Origin: Diphasiastrum complanatum
Taxonomy: Eukaryota; Streptophyta; Lycopodiopsida; Lycopodiales; Lycopodiaceae
Direction: 5' to 3'
Length of the DNA: 64,000 nucleotides
Assembly (NCBI GenBank): GCA_029204225.1
Contig: CM055112.1
Location: 44,463,634-44,527,633, forward strand
Shown: positions 10,777 through 22,125 of the stretch, in pieces
Layout: the number at the start of each line of letters is the position of its first letter
How positions within the stretch are numbered: position 1 is the first letter of the stretch
Made by a program: the position numbers and the translations under genes
The notes under the pieces: model-generated
What the model was told of the DNA's origin: nothing
What the model saw: only the letters and a program-made list of their open reading frames with translations
The model's database searches: none

Positions 10777-12019
10777 AGCGCAGGCATCCCAAAGGGAGCC
10801 GGGAACCACGACTTAGCTTCCCAGCCTTCAACTCTTGTCATCCAAACCCACTTGACATACAAGCAGCCAACTTGCCAACAACGATCAGACTTAACCAACT
10901 TGAAGTTCCGAAAACCAACATTGAGATCCAATCTGGCGCCATGCCAGATCGGGGGTCCCGACGTGGGTGAGTTCCCTCCAAGCAAGCCGCCCGACATACA
11001 TCAAACTTAACCAACTCGAAGCTTCGTTACAAACGAGTAACATCCATTCCAAGCAAGCGGTCTGACTTACATCAGACTTAACCAACTGAAAGCTTCGTCA
11101 CGGGTGCTGGAAGCCAACCTGGCGCCACGCCAGACTAGACAGCCATAAACAGGTAACATCCACCCAAGCAAGCCATCCAACTCAGCCGACAGGTTAGAGC
11201 CCGTTCCCCAAGAGCTTAACCCATTCACGTTCATGCAAGGAACACTCAGAACCACAAGCTGCGACAGATATGGAAACAACCAGTTCTTGGACCAAATGGT
11301 CCCGACAGCATACCGCTGGTGCCACGGACCAAATGGTCCCGACGGCATACCGCTGGCGTCCCGGGATACGACCCTCAGCTATGTGCCAAGTTAAAAATTT
11401 TGAAAGCGGCCTTACAACTGGCGCTTTTACCGAACACTGAAACCCAGAAGGTAATCAGAGTCAGTTTGAGAAAAATCCCACTTTATTGATAAATCTGAGA
11501 AGGTTACATTTCAAGTGTGTGACCGACCCTAGTCTCCGGGGCGCTAGCATGCCAAGGCGAGAGCCATGACAACATTCCAGCAAGGGAGGCTGAGACTTGG
11601 TTGGAGCTCGTCCTGAGTCGCAACCCGCACTCCCCTATAGTATTGGTGTGATTCGGCACCCCCCCTCATACCAAGCACTCTACCCAAGCTGGTAAAGCAC
11701 GTTTTTTCTCTCTCTAGGATTTTCCCTTTCTAGAAAGTCATTTTCTCTCTCTAGATTTTATTGATCCCCAGGCTTCCTTTAATCATGCCTAGATCGTGTG
11801 AGGTGATTGCACATCAATCTGAGCTCTCTGGACTTCGCTAGAACCGATCAAAGATTTTCAGCCATAGGAACTTGGCGCCAGCTAGATTCTGGTCACAGTG
11901 GCGCCGGGAGCAACGCCGGCACCGTTGGCGCCGGGAGCAGCAGGGGCGCTGCTGGCGTCGGGGACATAGCTGGTGCCGATGGCGCCAGAAGTAAAGCTTG
12001 TAAAGGTAGCTTTACAACA
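10774..12019 (-). repeat. 3' LTR of the outer element, 1246 bp
   Basis: In plus orientation it begins tgtagcgcaggc and ends tttacaaca; on the minus strand it has the usual TG...CA ends. It contains a run of ggcgcc/ggcgcc-like words near 11870-11990. This copy is uninterrupted. It contains the empty-site version of the sequence into which the inner element inserted in the other LTR (accacaagctgcg near 11255). Confidence 0.9.
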
Positions 12020-12034
12020 TCCACCCCACCTTTA
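12020..12034 (-). other. Polypurine tract of the outer element
   Basis: Read on the minus strand this is aaggtggggtggat, directly before the TGTTGTAAAG start of the 3' LTR. Its place and purine content fit a plus-strand priming site. Confidence 0.6.
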
Positions 12035-12600
12035 TAAAATCTGATGTCCTCATCAGATGTCAGATTAAAGTAAAGGTGTCTCCCAATTAAAATAACTATA
12101 CATTTAAGCTACTTGGCACAGTACTCAATTTACTGGCCACTTTTTATTAACATTGAAGCTGGCACACCACAAGTCGGAGGCTCAGCTCTTTGTACTGAAA
12201 AATTACATAACTTGAAAATATATCTTTGTCTGGGAAAAGCGTAGATTTGATATCGCTTTCGTAAAACCCGAGAACCTTATTAACTGGTGACAGAGGCCTT
12301 TATTTGAAATGTTCGCCCCTGTCGCTTCTGACTTTCGACTTTGGAACTCCTTTGAGCTCCTGATTTGTCCTTGATGCACTTTGTGTTGAGCTCCCTGAGC
12401 TCCAGGTTTGTTCAGTTCCGCACAGGTATCAAGGCTCCCTGAGCCAAAGGATTTATTGTTTGATTGCCCACTTTATGGTCCACTCCGTGCCTTGTTGCTT
12501 CTGCACCTTGATTTCTCTCCTTGTCCAAGCCTGATCTTGATACTTTTCCATCTTGGCTCTTTAAGATAGGCAAAGATTGAGTACTCCGCAATGCACCTCT

Positions 12601-12985
12601 CACTTAGCTTGAAGTAGCTCTTTGAATCAGCCCAAATGTAACCATTGACCTCGTGGAAAGCCAAAGGGTCGCACCAGTTTGATCTGCATCCGAACTATCT
12701 CTTCGCGTTTGTTTGAAGCACCATGTCCGTCACGCAAAACTTGACTTTCACAATTAAATCACTGGTTAGTTGCCTCACAGTCAAAACAAGAAGTGTACAT
12801 CGAGCTTGGCTTCAAGTAGCTCTCTTTGAATCAGAAACATGCATCCAGAGTTTGCACTAATCCGATCTCAACGCGAACTGTCCCTTAGCGTTCGTTCGAA
12901 ATACCAAGTCTCTCATGCAAGACTCAACTTTCACAGTTCCTTCATTGATCAGCTGCCTTACACGTAACACAAGCCAGCGTACTCA
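12601..12985. repeat. Diverged tandem duplication, period about 190 bp
   Basis: Within the outer element's internal region two blocks share order and words: a start near gaagtagctctttgaatcag and its counterpart tcaagtagctctctttgaat, then gatctgcatccgaact against gatctcaacgcgaact, then cttgactttcaca against ctcaactttcaca. Divergence is high, so limits are approximate. Confidence 0.5.
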
Positions 12986-13354
12986 TATGTTTCCTCATCA
13001 TTGCTGGTCCAGAGAAAGCCTATAACAAACTTTCCTTTCCACAACAAAAACTTGTCAACTTATTAGGTCCAAAGTTCGCCAGTCTCCTCGTGTGAGTATG
13101 GCTAGGTCACCTTGAATTTGCCCCCATTTTGATCAACTTTCATTCAAAATTTGCCCCAAGAGAGAGGTGTGCGTGATAGTTCCCCTCCACTTAATAAATC
13201 AGCTGATCGGACTTAGAGTAGAGTTCTTCGGACAAAAAGCCTTTCCAACACTTTGCTTCCCATCTGCTAGGATTATGGCTCGATCCAACTTGTTGCCAAT
13301 CTCTGAAGGAGATCCTAGTCTTTTCCCCTTTGAGGAAAAACCCAACTGATACTA

Positions 13355-13854
13355 GATATCACCCATGCTCAGTGAGTTTCAGTTCCGAAGGTGGCCGTCC
13401 CAAAATGAAGACCAACTGCTATAGAAGATCTCCCCTGAAATTGCCCTTTCCAACTTTTGACTTCCTGCTTGCGTCTGGTGGGCGTTGTCGCAAATGAAAC
13501 TAACCCAAGAAACAGGCTAGCCATCCATCCTTTGCAAGCATTGAGTCATTTCGTTGTTGTTCACGTGCGAGTACTTGAACTGCAAATCGGCTGCACAGAT
13601 TCTGGATATCGCCCATGCTCAGTGAGTTTCAGTTCCGAAGGTGGCCGTCCCAAAATGAAGACCAACTGCTCCATAGAAGATCTCCCCTGAAATGGCCCTT
13701 TTCAACTTTTGACTTCCTGCTTGCGTCTGGTGGGCGTTGTCGCAAATGAAACTAACCCAAGAAACAGGCTAGCCATCCATCCTTTGCAAACATTGAGTCA
13801 TTTCGTTGTCGTTCACGTGTGAGTAGTTGAACTGCAAATCCGCCCCACAGATTC
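13355..13854. repeat. Two tandem copies of a 250-bp unit
   Basis: Copies at 13355-13604 and 13605-13854 are nearly identical, each starting with atatc[a/g]cccatgctcag and containing aggtggccgtcccaaaatga. They lie in the non-coding middle of the outer element. Confidence 0.88.
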
Positions 13855-14593
13855 TGTAGTCCTCTTTGTTTGATGGTATCAGCCTTCAAAAGAAAAGGTT
13901 CCTTCTCGAGCCATCAGCTCCTTGTATCACAAGCAATCATGCAAACCAGTCAAAGCACGAGTACTAAGACTCACCATGAATACGTACAAGTAAGACACTC
14001 CGGCAGGTTTACTAACAAGTAACAAAGACAAGGTCCCCCTTTGAGATGGTCCTGCCAACGGACCTTTGTCTGGCCGCGCCCATACAAATCGATCACGGAA
14101 TCAGATCACATAGGACACCCCTCCAACTATCCGTGCTTTCACCATTAAGCAGCACATTGCCTCAGTCACGCCCCACCACTTTTTGGTCGATAGCCCTTAT
14201 AGCTAAACGATCGGCAGCTATCCCGCACCGGCAGCTAACCACCCGTGCTTTACACCCGAATTCGAGCAGCATCTCTGTATCAATGGTTAACCCGTACAGT
14301 TCGAATATGTCGCCCCGCACCCCACAAGGTACAGACCGTGCTTTCACCTCCCTAGGCAGCACTTTGTCTCATCCGTCCTACGTGCAGACAACGCCAGGCC
14401 CGAACCGCGAGAACTGACCGTGCTTACACCTCAAGGGCAGCACCTTGACTCATCAAGTCCCCCGTTCTGCCGACCACCCCGACCGTGGACGCACCCGTGC
14501 TTACACTGTGGACAGCACCTTGCACAACAGTTGTCTTGATAAACCCCAAACCGTGGCCATTTCTGTGAGATCCGCATAGCTGACCGGCCAGTC

Positions 14594-14606
14594 GGCTCTG
14601 ATACCA
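14594..14606 (-). other. Primer-binding site of the outer element
   Basis: Minus-strand TGGTATCAGAGCC, complementary to the 3' end of plant initiator-Met tRNA, two bases from the LTR end at 14609. Confidence 0.88.
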
Positions 14607-15086
14607 CATGTAGCGCAGGCATCCCAAAGGGAGCCGGGAATCACGACTTAGCTTCCCAGCCTTCAACTCTTGCCATCCAAACCCACTTGACATACAAGCA
14701 GCCAACTCGCCAACAACGATCAGACTTAACCAACTTGAAGTTCCGAAAACCAACATTGAGATCCAACCTGGCGCCATGCCAGATCGGGGGTCCCGACGTG
14801 GGTGACTTCCCTCCAAGCAAGCCGCCCGACATACATCAAACTTAACCAACTCGAAGCTTCGTTACAAACGAGTAACATCCATTCCAAGCAAGCGGTCTGA
14901 CTTACATCAGACTTAACCAACTGAAAGCTTCGTCACGGGCGCTGGAAGCCAACCTGGCGCCACGCCATACTGGACAGCCATAAACAGGTAACATCCACCC
15001 AAGCAAGCCATCCAACTCAGCCGACAGGTTAGAGCCGTTCCCCAAGAGCTTAACCCATTCACGTTCATGCAAGGAACACTCAGAAC

Positions 15087-15091
15087 CACAA
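15087..15091. other. TSD of the inner element (cacaa)
   Basis: Bases cacaa precede the inner 5' LTR and recur at 21355-21359 after its 3' LTR. The uninterrupted sister LTR has this word once. Confidence 0.93.
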
Positions 15092-15999
15092 TGTTGTAAA
15101 GCTGACTCAGGTGCACCCAACGTGCCCTGTAAGACTCTAAGGGGTGACACTCCCTAAGGTCCCAGAGCAAGTTAGAACGTCAAGGATTGTGCCTCCGACC
15201 TGTGGTGAGCCAGTCAAGTAGTCACAAGTCATGAGCTAGCTCTGGAGCTCGAGTCATGGTCTAGTCAGGAAGCAAGTTGATTCTGCCACCGGAACTGCTC
15301 CCGGGACCCATGTCCGGGAGCCAGACTGATTCTGCCAGGCTTAATCAGCAAAATAAAAACTAAGTCCCAAAAAGCGTGCTTTACCAGAAAGCACTATGTT
15401 TCAGAACAGAGGGGGTGCGCCGAATCACAGCAGAACTATAGGGGGAGTCCGGCAGACAGAAACTTGGGCAGCTCAACCAGCGCCAGGAATCCAGTCGCCA
15501 GGTCTCAGCTCCCTCTACCAGCACGAGCCAGGCACAATGCCCAGCACGTGTTGGTGGCTCCGAGACCGGTCAGTCTATGTATGAATGTAACCTCTTCCAA
15601 ATCTAATAAAGTTGATCCTTGGGGATGATTACCATTTCGGTTTCGCCTCCGGGACTGGTCCAAGTGGAAGGACCCTTACCACAACCTTTTTGCGTCGCAG
15701 CGCCTAAGGGTCCCTGTCATCGACATGGGGCTTGCCACTATGCCAATTGGTCAGTTTGGCGACCACTATGCCTTGGGTTTCATGTGTGGCTTGTCTTTGC
15801 CTTTGGTTACCTTTTGGGGACGGATTCTGAGTTGGCTTTCGGGTTGGTTGGGATTCCAGTTTTCTTAAGTCTGAATGGTTAAGCTTGTTACGTTTCTGAG
15901 TTGGCTTTTATGTAAGTGCATGATGGATGAATGTTAGACTTAAGCGCGTGTTGGGGAAACCGCTCAAGTCCCAGCGCCCTTTGAGGCACCGGCGCAACA
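15092..15999 (+). repeat. 5' LTR of the inner chromovirus, 908 bp
   Basis: Begins tgttgtaaagctgactcagg and ends ggcgcaaca. It lacks a 9-bp word present in the other LTR near 20691. The stretch aatctaataaagttg near 15600 resembles a polyadenylation region. Confidence 0.93.
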
Positions 16000-16001
16000 T
16001 G

Positions 16002-16014
16002 TGGTATCAGAGCC
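16002..16014 (+). other. Primer-binding site of the inner chromovirus
   Basis: TGGTATCAGAGCC two bases after the LTR end, complementary to initiator-Met tRNA. Confidence 0.92.
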
Positions 16015-16714
16015 GACTAGCCGGTCAGCTACGCAAGTCTCACAGGGATGGCCACGTTTTTGGGATTTGTCAGGACAACCATTGCGCAAGGTGCTGCCCA
16101 CAGTGTAAGCACGGGTGCGTCCACGGTCGGGGTGGTCGGCAGAACGGGGGACTTGATGAGTCAAAGTGCTGCCCTCGAGGTGTAAGCACGGTCAGTTCTC
16201 GCGGTTCGGGCCTGGCGCTGTCTGCACGTAGGACGGATGAGGCAAAGTGCTGTCTAGGTAGGTGAAAGCACGGTCTGTACCTTGTGGGGTGCGGGGCGAC
16301 ATATTTGAACTATACGGGTTAACCATTGATACAGAGATGCTGCTCGAATTCGGGTGTAAAGCACGGGTGGTTAGCTGCCGGTGCAGGATAGCTGCCGATC
16401 GTTTAGCTATAAGGGCTATCGACCAAAAAGTGGTGGGGCGTGACTGAGGCAATGTGCTGCTTAATGGTGAAAGCACGGATGGTTGGATGGATGTTTCCTC
16501 GTGGACTAATTCTGTGATAGATTTGTGTGGGCGCGGCTAGGCAAAGATCCTACGTCCGATCTCAAGGGGAATGTGACTTGAGAGGGATCCTCTGTTTAGC
16601 TTTGGTTGGTATGTTCGTTTGTGGTGTGCTTGCCTGGACCTGAATTATCCCTGACTACTTCTTTTGATCCAGGTGATCTGATCTAGTTGGGAGTTGTGAG
16701 AGGAGCTTACATTT
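16015..16714 (+). other. Leader of the inner chromovirus; no gag found
   Basis: About 700 bases without a long frame. The first 560 bases are homologous, in inverted orientation, to 14030-14593 of the outer element. Words such as gtaagcacgg and gtgaaagcacgg recur several times, giving the leader a repeated look. A gag gene would be expected here in a complete chromovirus, so it was lost or was never present in this lineage. Confidence 0.7.
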
Positions 16715-19700
16715 ATGAGTGGACGACGCACAAGTATGGAAAGGAACTTCCATGGGGCAACCCCCAAGATTGGTTCAAGATTGTTATTCTTATCAGGAAA
16801 GATCGCGGGGAGGAAGTCAGATTTCATGATCGACTCCGGAGCTTCACATAACTATATCTCAAGGAGCGTAGTGGAACAATTCAGCTTGCCGACCAGGAAT
16901 GTTACATATACTCTCAAGGTAGAAACAGCGAAGGGAGCACTAGATGCAGACAAAGCGACATTGAACATCCCGGTGCAGATTGGAAGATGGAAGGCTAAAC
17001 TTAGCTTTGTGATTTTAGAGATGGATGCCTTTGATGTGATTTTGGGCCTCCCTTGGTTAAATGAACACTGTATCGCAGTTTTGGGTAGGAGCTCAAACTT
17101 GGTCCTCTTGGATTATAAGGGACAAATCTGCGTGACAAAAGCCCTACCCGGAGGAAATGCTAAGGATACCGATATTGAACAAAATCTGGTTGCAGCATTA
17201 GTGATGAAAAGAATGGCGAAAGGGAAAAGGTCAAAGTGCTTTCTTTGCATCTGTCGAGAAGTCCCAGAAGGGAAAAGCGTGCGACAAGAAAACTTGCCAA
17301 AAGAAGCGGCAGATCTGTTAGAAGAATTTAGCAATGTGTTCCCGGAGGAACTCCCAGCTAAGCTACCTCCTCGAAGACCAGTGGACCATAAAATTGAGTT
17401 GGTACCAGGAACAAAGCCAACTTCACAAGCACCCTACAGAATGTCACAAGAAGAGTTGGCGGAACTGAAACGACAACTTGGTGAATTGATAGACAAAGGT
17501 TTTATTAGACCTAGCGCTTCACCTTTTGGAGCCCCAGTGTTGTTCGTGGAAAAGGCAGACAAAACTCTTCGAATGTGTGTGGATTATCGCATGCTTAACA
17601 AGAGTACCATCAAGAACAAGTACCCCATGCCTAGAATTGATGACCTATTCGACCAACTCAAACATGCCAAATACTTTAGCCGAATAGATCTCAGATCTGG
17701 ATATCATCAAATTTGAATAGCTAAAGGTGATGAGCACAAAACGGCATTTCGAACGCGGTACGGAAGTCACGAGTTCTTGGTGATGCCATTCGGTCTAACA
17801 AACACACCAGCCACTTTTTGCACGTTGATGAACAATATATTTCAAGACTGCCTGGATGAATTCGTCATTGTGTACATTGATGACATATTAGTATTTAGCC
17901 GGAACCTTAAAGATCACATTCAACATTTAAGGACAGTTCTCCAACGACTGAGGAGGAACTGCTTGTTCGCGAAAAGAGAGAAATGTGAGTTTGTGGTGGA
18001 GGAAGTTGACTTCCTTGGACATGTTATAGGCCACGGACGGATTTGAATGGATCCTAAGAAGATCAAGGCTATTTTGGATTGGCTAGCACCTAAAACTGTT
18101 CATGGCATCAAATCCTTTGTGGGCTTATGTAACTTTTACAGGAGATTCATTGAGCATTTAGCAAAATTGTGGCACCACTGTTGGAGCAGACCAAGACTCA
18201 TCTGAAGATGATATGGACACCGGAATGTGAAGCAGCGTTCCAAGAACTAAAATGACGGATCACTCAAGAACCCATCCTTGCCTTACCGGACTTTAGCAAA
18301 CCTTTTGAAATACATACAGATGCGTCGAACTTTGCTATTGGGGCCGTGCTGATGCAAGACGGAAAACCTGTTGCATATTTTTCAAAGAAATTGAGTGACG
18401 TAGAGCGACGATGGCCAACTCATGAAAAAGAAATGGTCGCAGTAGTTTAAGCAGTGGAGCATTGGAGACATTATGTGGCAGGAAAACCCTTTAAGGCGTT
18501 CACTGATAATGTATCACTCAAGTACTTCTCATCCCAAGGTATGCTCACGCCAAAGCAAATGCGATGGCAAAACTTTCTCTCAAAATTCAATATAGACATT
18601 TTACACACGGCGGGAAAGAACAATGTGGTGGCAGAAGCACTAAGTAGACAGGAACACTTGATGGCAACAGTGACAACTCAGGTGACTGGCCTACTCCAAG
18701 AAATCAGAGAGAATTATGGTGTAGATGCGTTGGCGAAAGACTTAATGATCGAATTCCAGCTGGGAAAGCCTCATAAACATTTCACTTGGAAAGATCAAAT
18801 GGTTGTCTATAAACAACGCAGAGTATATGTCCCAGACAACATCAACCTGAGGAAGAAAGTCTTGCGAGAACATCATGACGTACTAGCCGCCGGGCATCCA
18901 GGGGTGAATCGCATGTATGAACTTCTCAAAAGAGGCTTCTATTGGCCAAGTATGTGGGCAGACGTTGAATCCTATGTACAAACATGCCCGACATGTCAAC
19001 AAGTGAAGGTGGAACCGCTAGCTCCGGCTGGACTACTCCAACCATTACCGGTACCAGCATACCCATGGGATTCGGTGAGCATGGATTTTATTGTTCAACT
19101 ACCACGGTGCCAAGGATTCGACTCAATTTATGTGGTGGTTGACCGCTTTTCAAAGCAAGTTCATCTAGTACCAACTAAAAGTTCAGTGACAGCTGAAGAA
19201 GTGGCAAGGTTATTTTTCAAATGTGTTTTCAAATACCACGGCCTGCCTAGAACGATTATTTCTAACCGAGACACCAAGTTCGTCGGAAAGTTTTGGACTT
19301 GTCTATTTCGCCTCGTGGGAACCGGATTGAATTTCAGTACCGCATATCATCCTCAGACAGATGGGCAAACGGAACGAGTCAATCGACAAATTGAACAATA
19401 TTTACGAAATTATGTCGCTTGGGACCAATCCGATTGGGTCAACTACTTGGATATTCTCGAGTTTGCACATAACAACCAAGTGAACAGATCTACTGGAAGG
19501 GCACCCTTCGAGATAAGCAATGGTCGGCTACCGATTGTTCCAAGCTCTTTTCTTACAGGCGTGCAGGAAACACCAGTACCCACTGTAGAGGAATTCATCA
19601 ATGAGTGGCACACAAAGCTGACCGAGGTGAAGGCGTTTTTAGAGCAGTCACAAAGGAGTATGGCAGCTGACGTAAATCCACATCGACGAGAACTGGAATT

Positions 19701-20196
19701 TGAGGAAGGTAATCAAGTATGGCTGAACACAAAGAACATTGCGCTACCAAAAGGTTTTTCTCATAAGTTTGCTCGACCTTATGCGGGACCATATTATGTC
19801 ACCAAGAAGATCAACCCAGTGGCTTATCGATTAGCGCTGCCATCCAGCTTGGATATACACAATGTGTTTCATATCTCATTACTCAAACGGTACAAACCAG
19901 ATGAGCGATTTGATCGGCAACACGAACTCCGTCACCCACCAACGACACTTGATGATACGAAGAGGCAGCTTGTACCAGAACAAATATTGACACATAGAAA
20001 GCGAACTGGCGTTCAACGTGAATATCTAGTGAAGTGGCTACGGGCTCCACTTATTGAGGCTTCTTGGGAGTACGAAGACAAACTTAAGGAGGGAGCCCCT
20101 GAAGTACTAGCAGATTATCTGCAGAAGAACCAACGCAATAGCCGTTTTCCCAGATCGGCACACAAAGCACTACTTGGCGGCATGCCTCTTACATAA
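16715..20196 (+). pseudogene. Chromovirus pol: protease, RT, RNase H, integrase, chromodomain (inactivated)
   Basis: Domains in order: protease with [13 protein letters not shown] (about 16827); RT with [34 protein letters not shown] and the catalytic YIDD (17873-17884); RNase H with HTDASNFAIGAVLMQ, TDNVSLKYF and NVVAEALSR; integrase zinc-binding HH-CC (HHDVLAAGHPG, then CPTCQQ) and core (SMDFIVQLP, TERVN); C-terminal chromodomain (REYLVKWLRAPLIEASWE). Breaks: TGA at 17714, 18044 and 18253 and TAA at 18448, each one C-to-T step from the expected Arg or Gln codon; a one-base loss near 18163. The second catalytic Asp of the integrase is Asn (codon 19264-19266, ISNRDTKF), a G-to-A step. In the family the chromodomain guides integration to chromatin. 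Everything after 18451 is open to 20196. Confidence 0.95.
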
Positions 20197-20426
20197 ACAT
20201 TCATGGCCATTCTGAAGTTCAAGGAACTTTCCGGTATTTTTCTTAAGTTTGCCAATAAATCACTTGCAGCTTTACACAGGTTTTACGTAAGTGAACTTTA
20301 TCTACACTTTTCCTGTGCTACTGCCAATGTATTTTGTAATTCAAAGTTGCTAAGGCCGGTGAATTAAGCCCGTGCCATACGTCCTAGGTCTAGTTTGGCC
20401 CTGATGAGGACATCAACTTTTTCAAA

Positions 20427-20437
20427 CGAGGGGAGAA
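20427..20437 (+). other. Polypurine tract of the inner chromovirus
   Basis: cgaggggagaa directly before the TG start of the 3' LTR. Confidence 0.8.
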
Positions 20438-21354
20438 TGTTGTAAAGCTGACTCAGGTGCACCCAACGTGCCCTGTAAGACTCTAAGGGGTGACACTCCC
20501 TAAGGTCCCAGAGCAAGTTAGAACGTCAAGGACTGAGCCTCCGACCTATGGTGAGCCAGTCAAGTAGTCACAAGTCATGAGCTAGCTCTGGAGCTCGAGT
20601 CATGGCCTAGTCAGGAAGCAAGTTGATTCTGCCACCGGAAAGGCTCCCGGGACCCATGTCCGGGAGCCAGACTGATTCTGCCAGGCTTGCCAGACTTAAT
20701 CAGCAAAATAAAAACTAAGTCCCAAAAAGCGTGCTTTACCAGAAAGCACTATGTTTTAGAACAGAGGGGGTGCGCCGAATCACAGCAGAACTATAGGGGG
20801 AGTCCGGCAGACAGAAACTTGGGCAGCTCAACCAGCGCCAGGAATCCAGTCGCCAGGTCTCAGCTCCCTCTACCAGCACGAGCCAGGCACAATGCCTAGC
20901 ACGTGTTGGTGGCCCCGAGACCGGTCAGTCTATGTATGAATGTAACCTCTTCCAAATCTAATAAAGTTGATCCTTGGGGATGATTACCATTTCGGTTTCG
21001 CCTCCGGGACTGGTCCAAGTGGAAGGACCCTTACTACAACCTTTTTGCGTCGCGGCGCCTAAGGGTCCCTGTCATCGACATGGGGCTTGCCGCTATGCCA
21101 ATTGGTCAGTTTGGCGACCACTATGCCTTGGGTTTCATGTGTGGCTTGTCTTTGCCTTTGGTTACCTTTTGGGGACGGATTCTGAGTTGGCTTTCGGGTT
21201 GGTTGGGATTCCAGTTTTCTTAAGTCTGAATGGTTAAGCTTGTTACGTTTCTGAGTTGGCTTTTATGTAAGTGCATGATGGATGAATGTTAGACTTAAGC
21301 GCGTGTTGGAGAAACCGCTCAAGTCCCAGCGCCCTTTGAGGCGCCGGCGCAACA
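20438..21354 (+). repeat. 3' LTR of the inner chromovirus, 917 bp
   Basis: Nearly identical to 15092-15999, with a 9-bp extra word (tgccagact region near 20690). Followed by the TSD cacaa at 21355-21359. Confidence 0.93.
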
Positions 21355-22120
21355 CACAAGCCGCGACAGATATGGAAACAACCAGTTCTTGGACCAAATG
21401 GTCCCGACAGCATACCGCTGGCGCCACGGACCGAATGGTCCCGACGGCATACCGCTGGCGTCCCGGGATACGACCCTCAGCTATGTGCCAAGTTAAAAAT
21501 TTTGAAAGCGGCCTTACAACTGGCGCTTTTACCGAACACTGAAACCCAGAAGGTAATCAGAGTCAGTTTGAGAAAAATCCCACTTTATTGATAAATCTGA
21601 GAAGGTTACATTTCAAGTGTGTGACCGACCCTAGTCTCCGGGGCGCTAGCATGCCAAGGCGAGAGCCATGACAACATTCTAGCAAGGGAGACTGAGACTT
21701 GGTTGGAGCTCGCCCTGAGTCGCAACCCGCACTCCCCTATAGTATTGGTGTGATTCGGCACCCCCCTCATACCAAGCACTCTACCCAAGCTGGTAAAGCA
21801 CGTTTTTTCTCTCTCTAGGATTTTCTCTTTCTAGAAAGTCATTTTCTCTCTCTAGATTTTATTGATCCCCAGGCTTCCTTTAATCATGCCTAGATCGTGT
21901 GAGGTGATTGCACATCGATCTGAGCTCTCTGGACTTCGCTAGAACCGATCAAAGATTTTCAGCCATAGGAACTTGGCGCCAGCTAGATTCTGGTCACAGT
22001 GGCGCCGGGAGCGGCGCTGACACCATTGGCGCCGGGAGCAGCAGGGGCGCTGCTGGCGCCGGGGACATAGCTGGCGCCGATGGCGCCGAAAGTAAAGCTT
22101 GTAAAGGTAGCTTTACAACA

Positions 22121-22125
22121 ATATG
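22121..22125. other. Right TSD of the outer LTR element (atatg)
   Basis: Exact copy of 10769-10773 after the end of the outer LTR. The sequence that follows continues the host DNA that was next to the GIY-YIG stop codon. Confidence 0.92.

Larger units (their letters stand above)
15092..21354 (+). mobile_element. Inner Ty3/gypsy chromovirus without gag
   Basis: A complete-ended LTR retrotransposon of 6.26 kb: 5' LTR 15092-15999, primer site 16002-16014, leader, pol 16715-20196, polypurine tract and 3' LTR 20438-21354. It is inserted inside an LTR of the outer element with a perfect 5-bp TSD (cacaa), so it is the younger of the two. The LTRs differ by roughly 15 substitutions by eye, mostly transitions, plus one 9-bp indel. 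No gag frame or zinc knuckle is found between the primer site and the protease. Its leader is homologous to the leader of the outer element. Pol has four in-frame stops and one frameshift, so it is inactive. Confidence 0.93.
10774..22120 (-). mobile_element. Outer LTR retrotransposon without pol (non-autonomous, LARD-like)
   Basis: The element lies on the minus strand. Its 5' LTR is the right-hand copy (14609-22120, split by the inner element) and its 3' LTR the left-hand copy (10774-12019). The primer-binding site (minus-strand TGGTATCAGAGCC, 14594-14606) sits two bases from the 5' LTR, and a purine-rich tract adjoins the 3' LTR (12020-12034). The internal region is only 2.59 kb and has no gag or pol frame on either strand. 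The 0.55 kb next to the primer site is clearly homologous to the leader of the inner chromovirus. This suggests a non-autonomous relative whose movement would need proteins from such a partner. GC content is visibly higher than in the surroundings. The TSD is atatg. Confidence 0.85.
14609..22120 (-). repeat. 5' LTR of the outer element, split by the inner element
   Basis: The LTR is present as 14609-15091 and 21360-22120 (1244 bp after removing the insert and one TSD copy). It aligns end to end with 10774-12019. The insertion point and the cacaa duplication are unambiguous because the intact LTR shows the original sequence. Confidence 0.92.
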
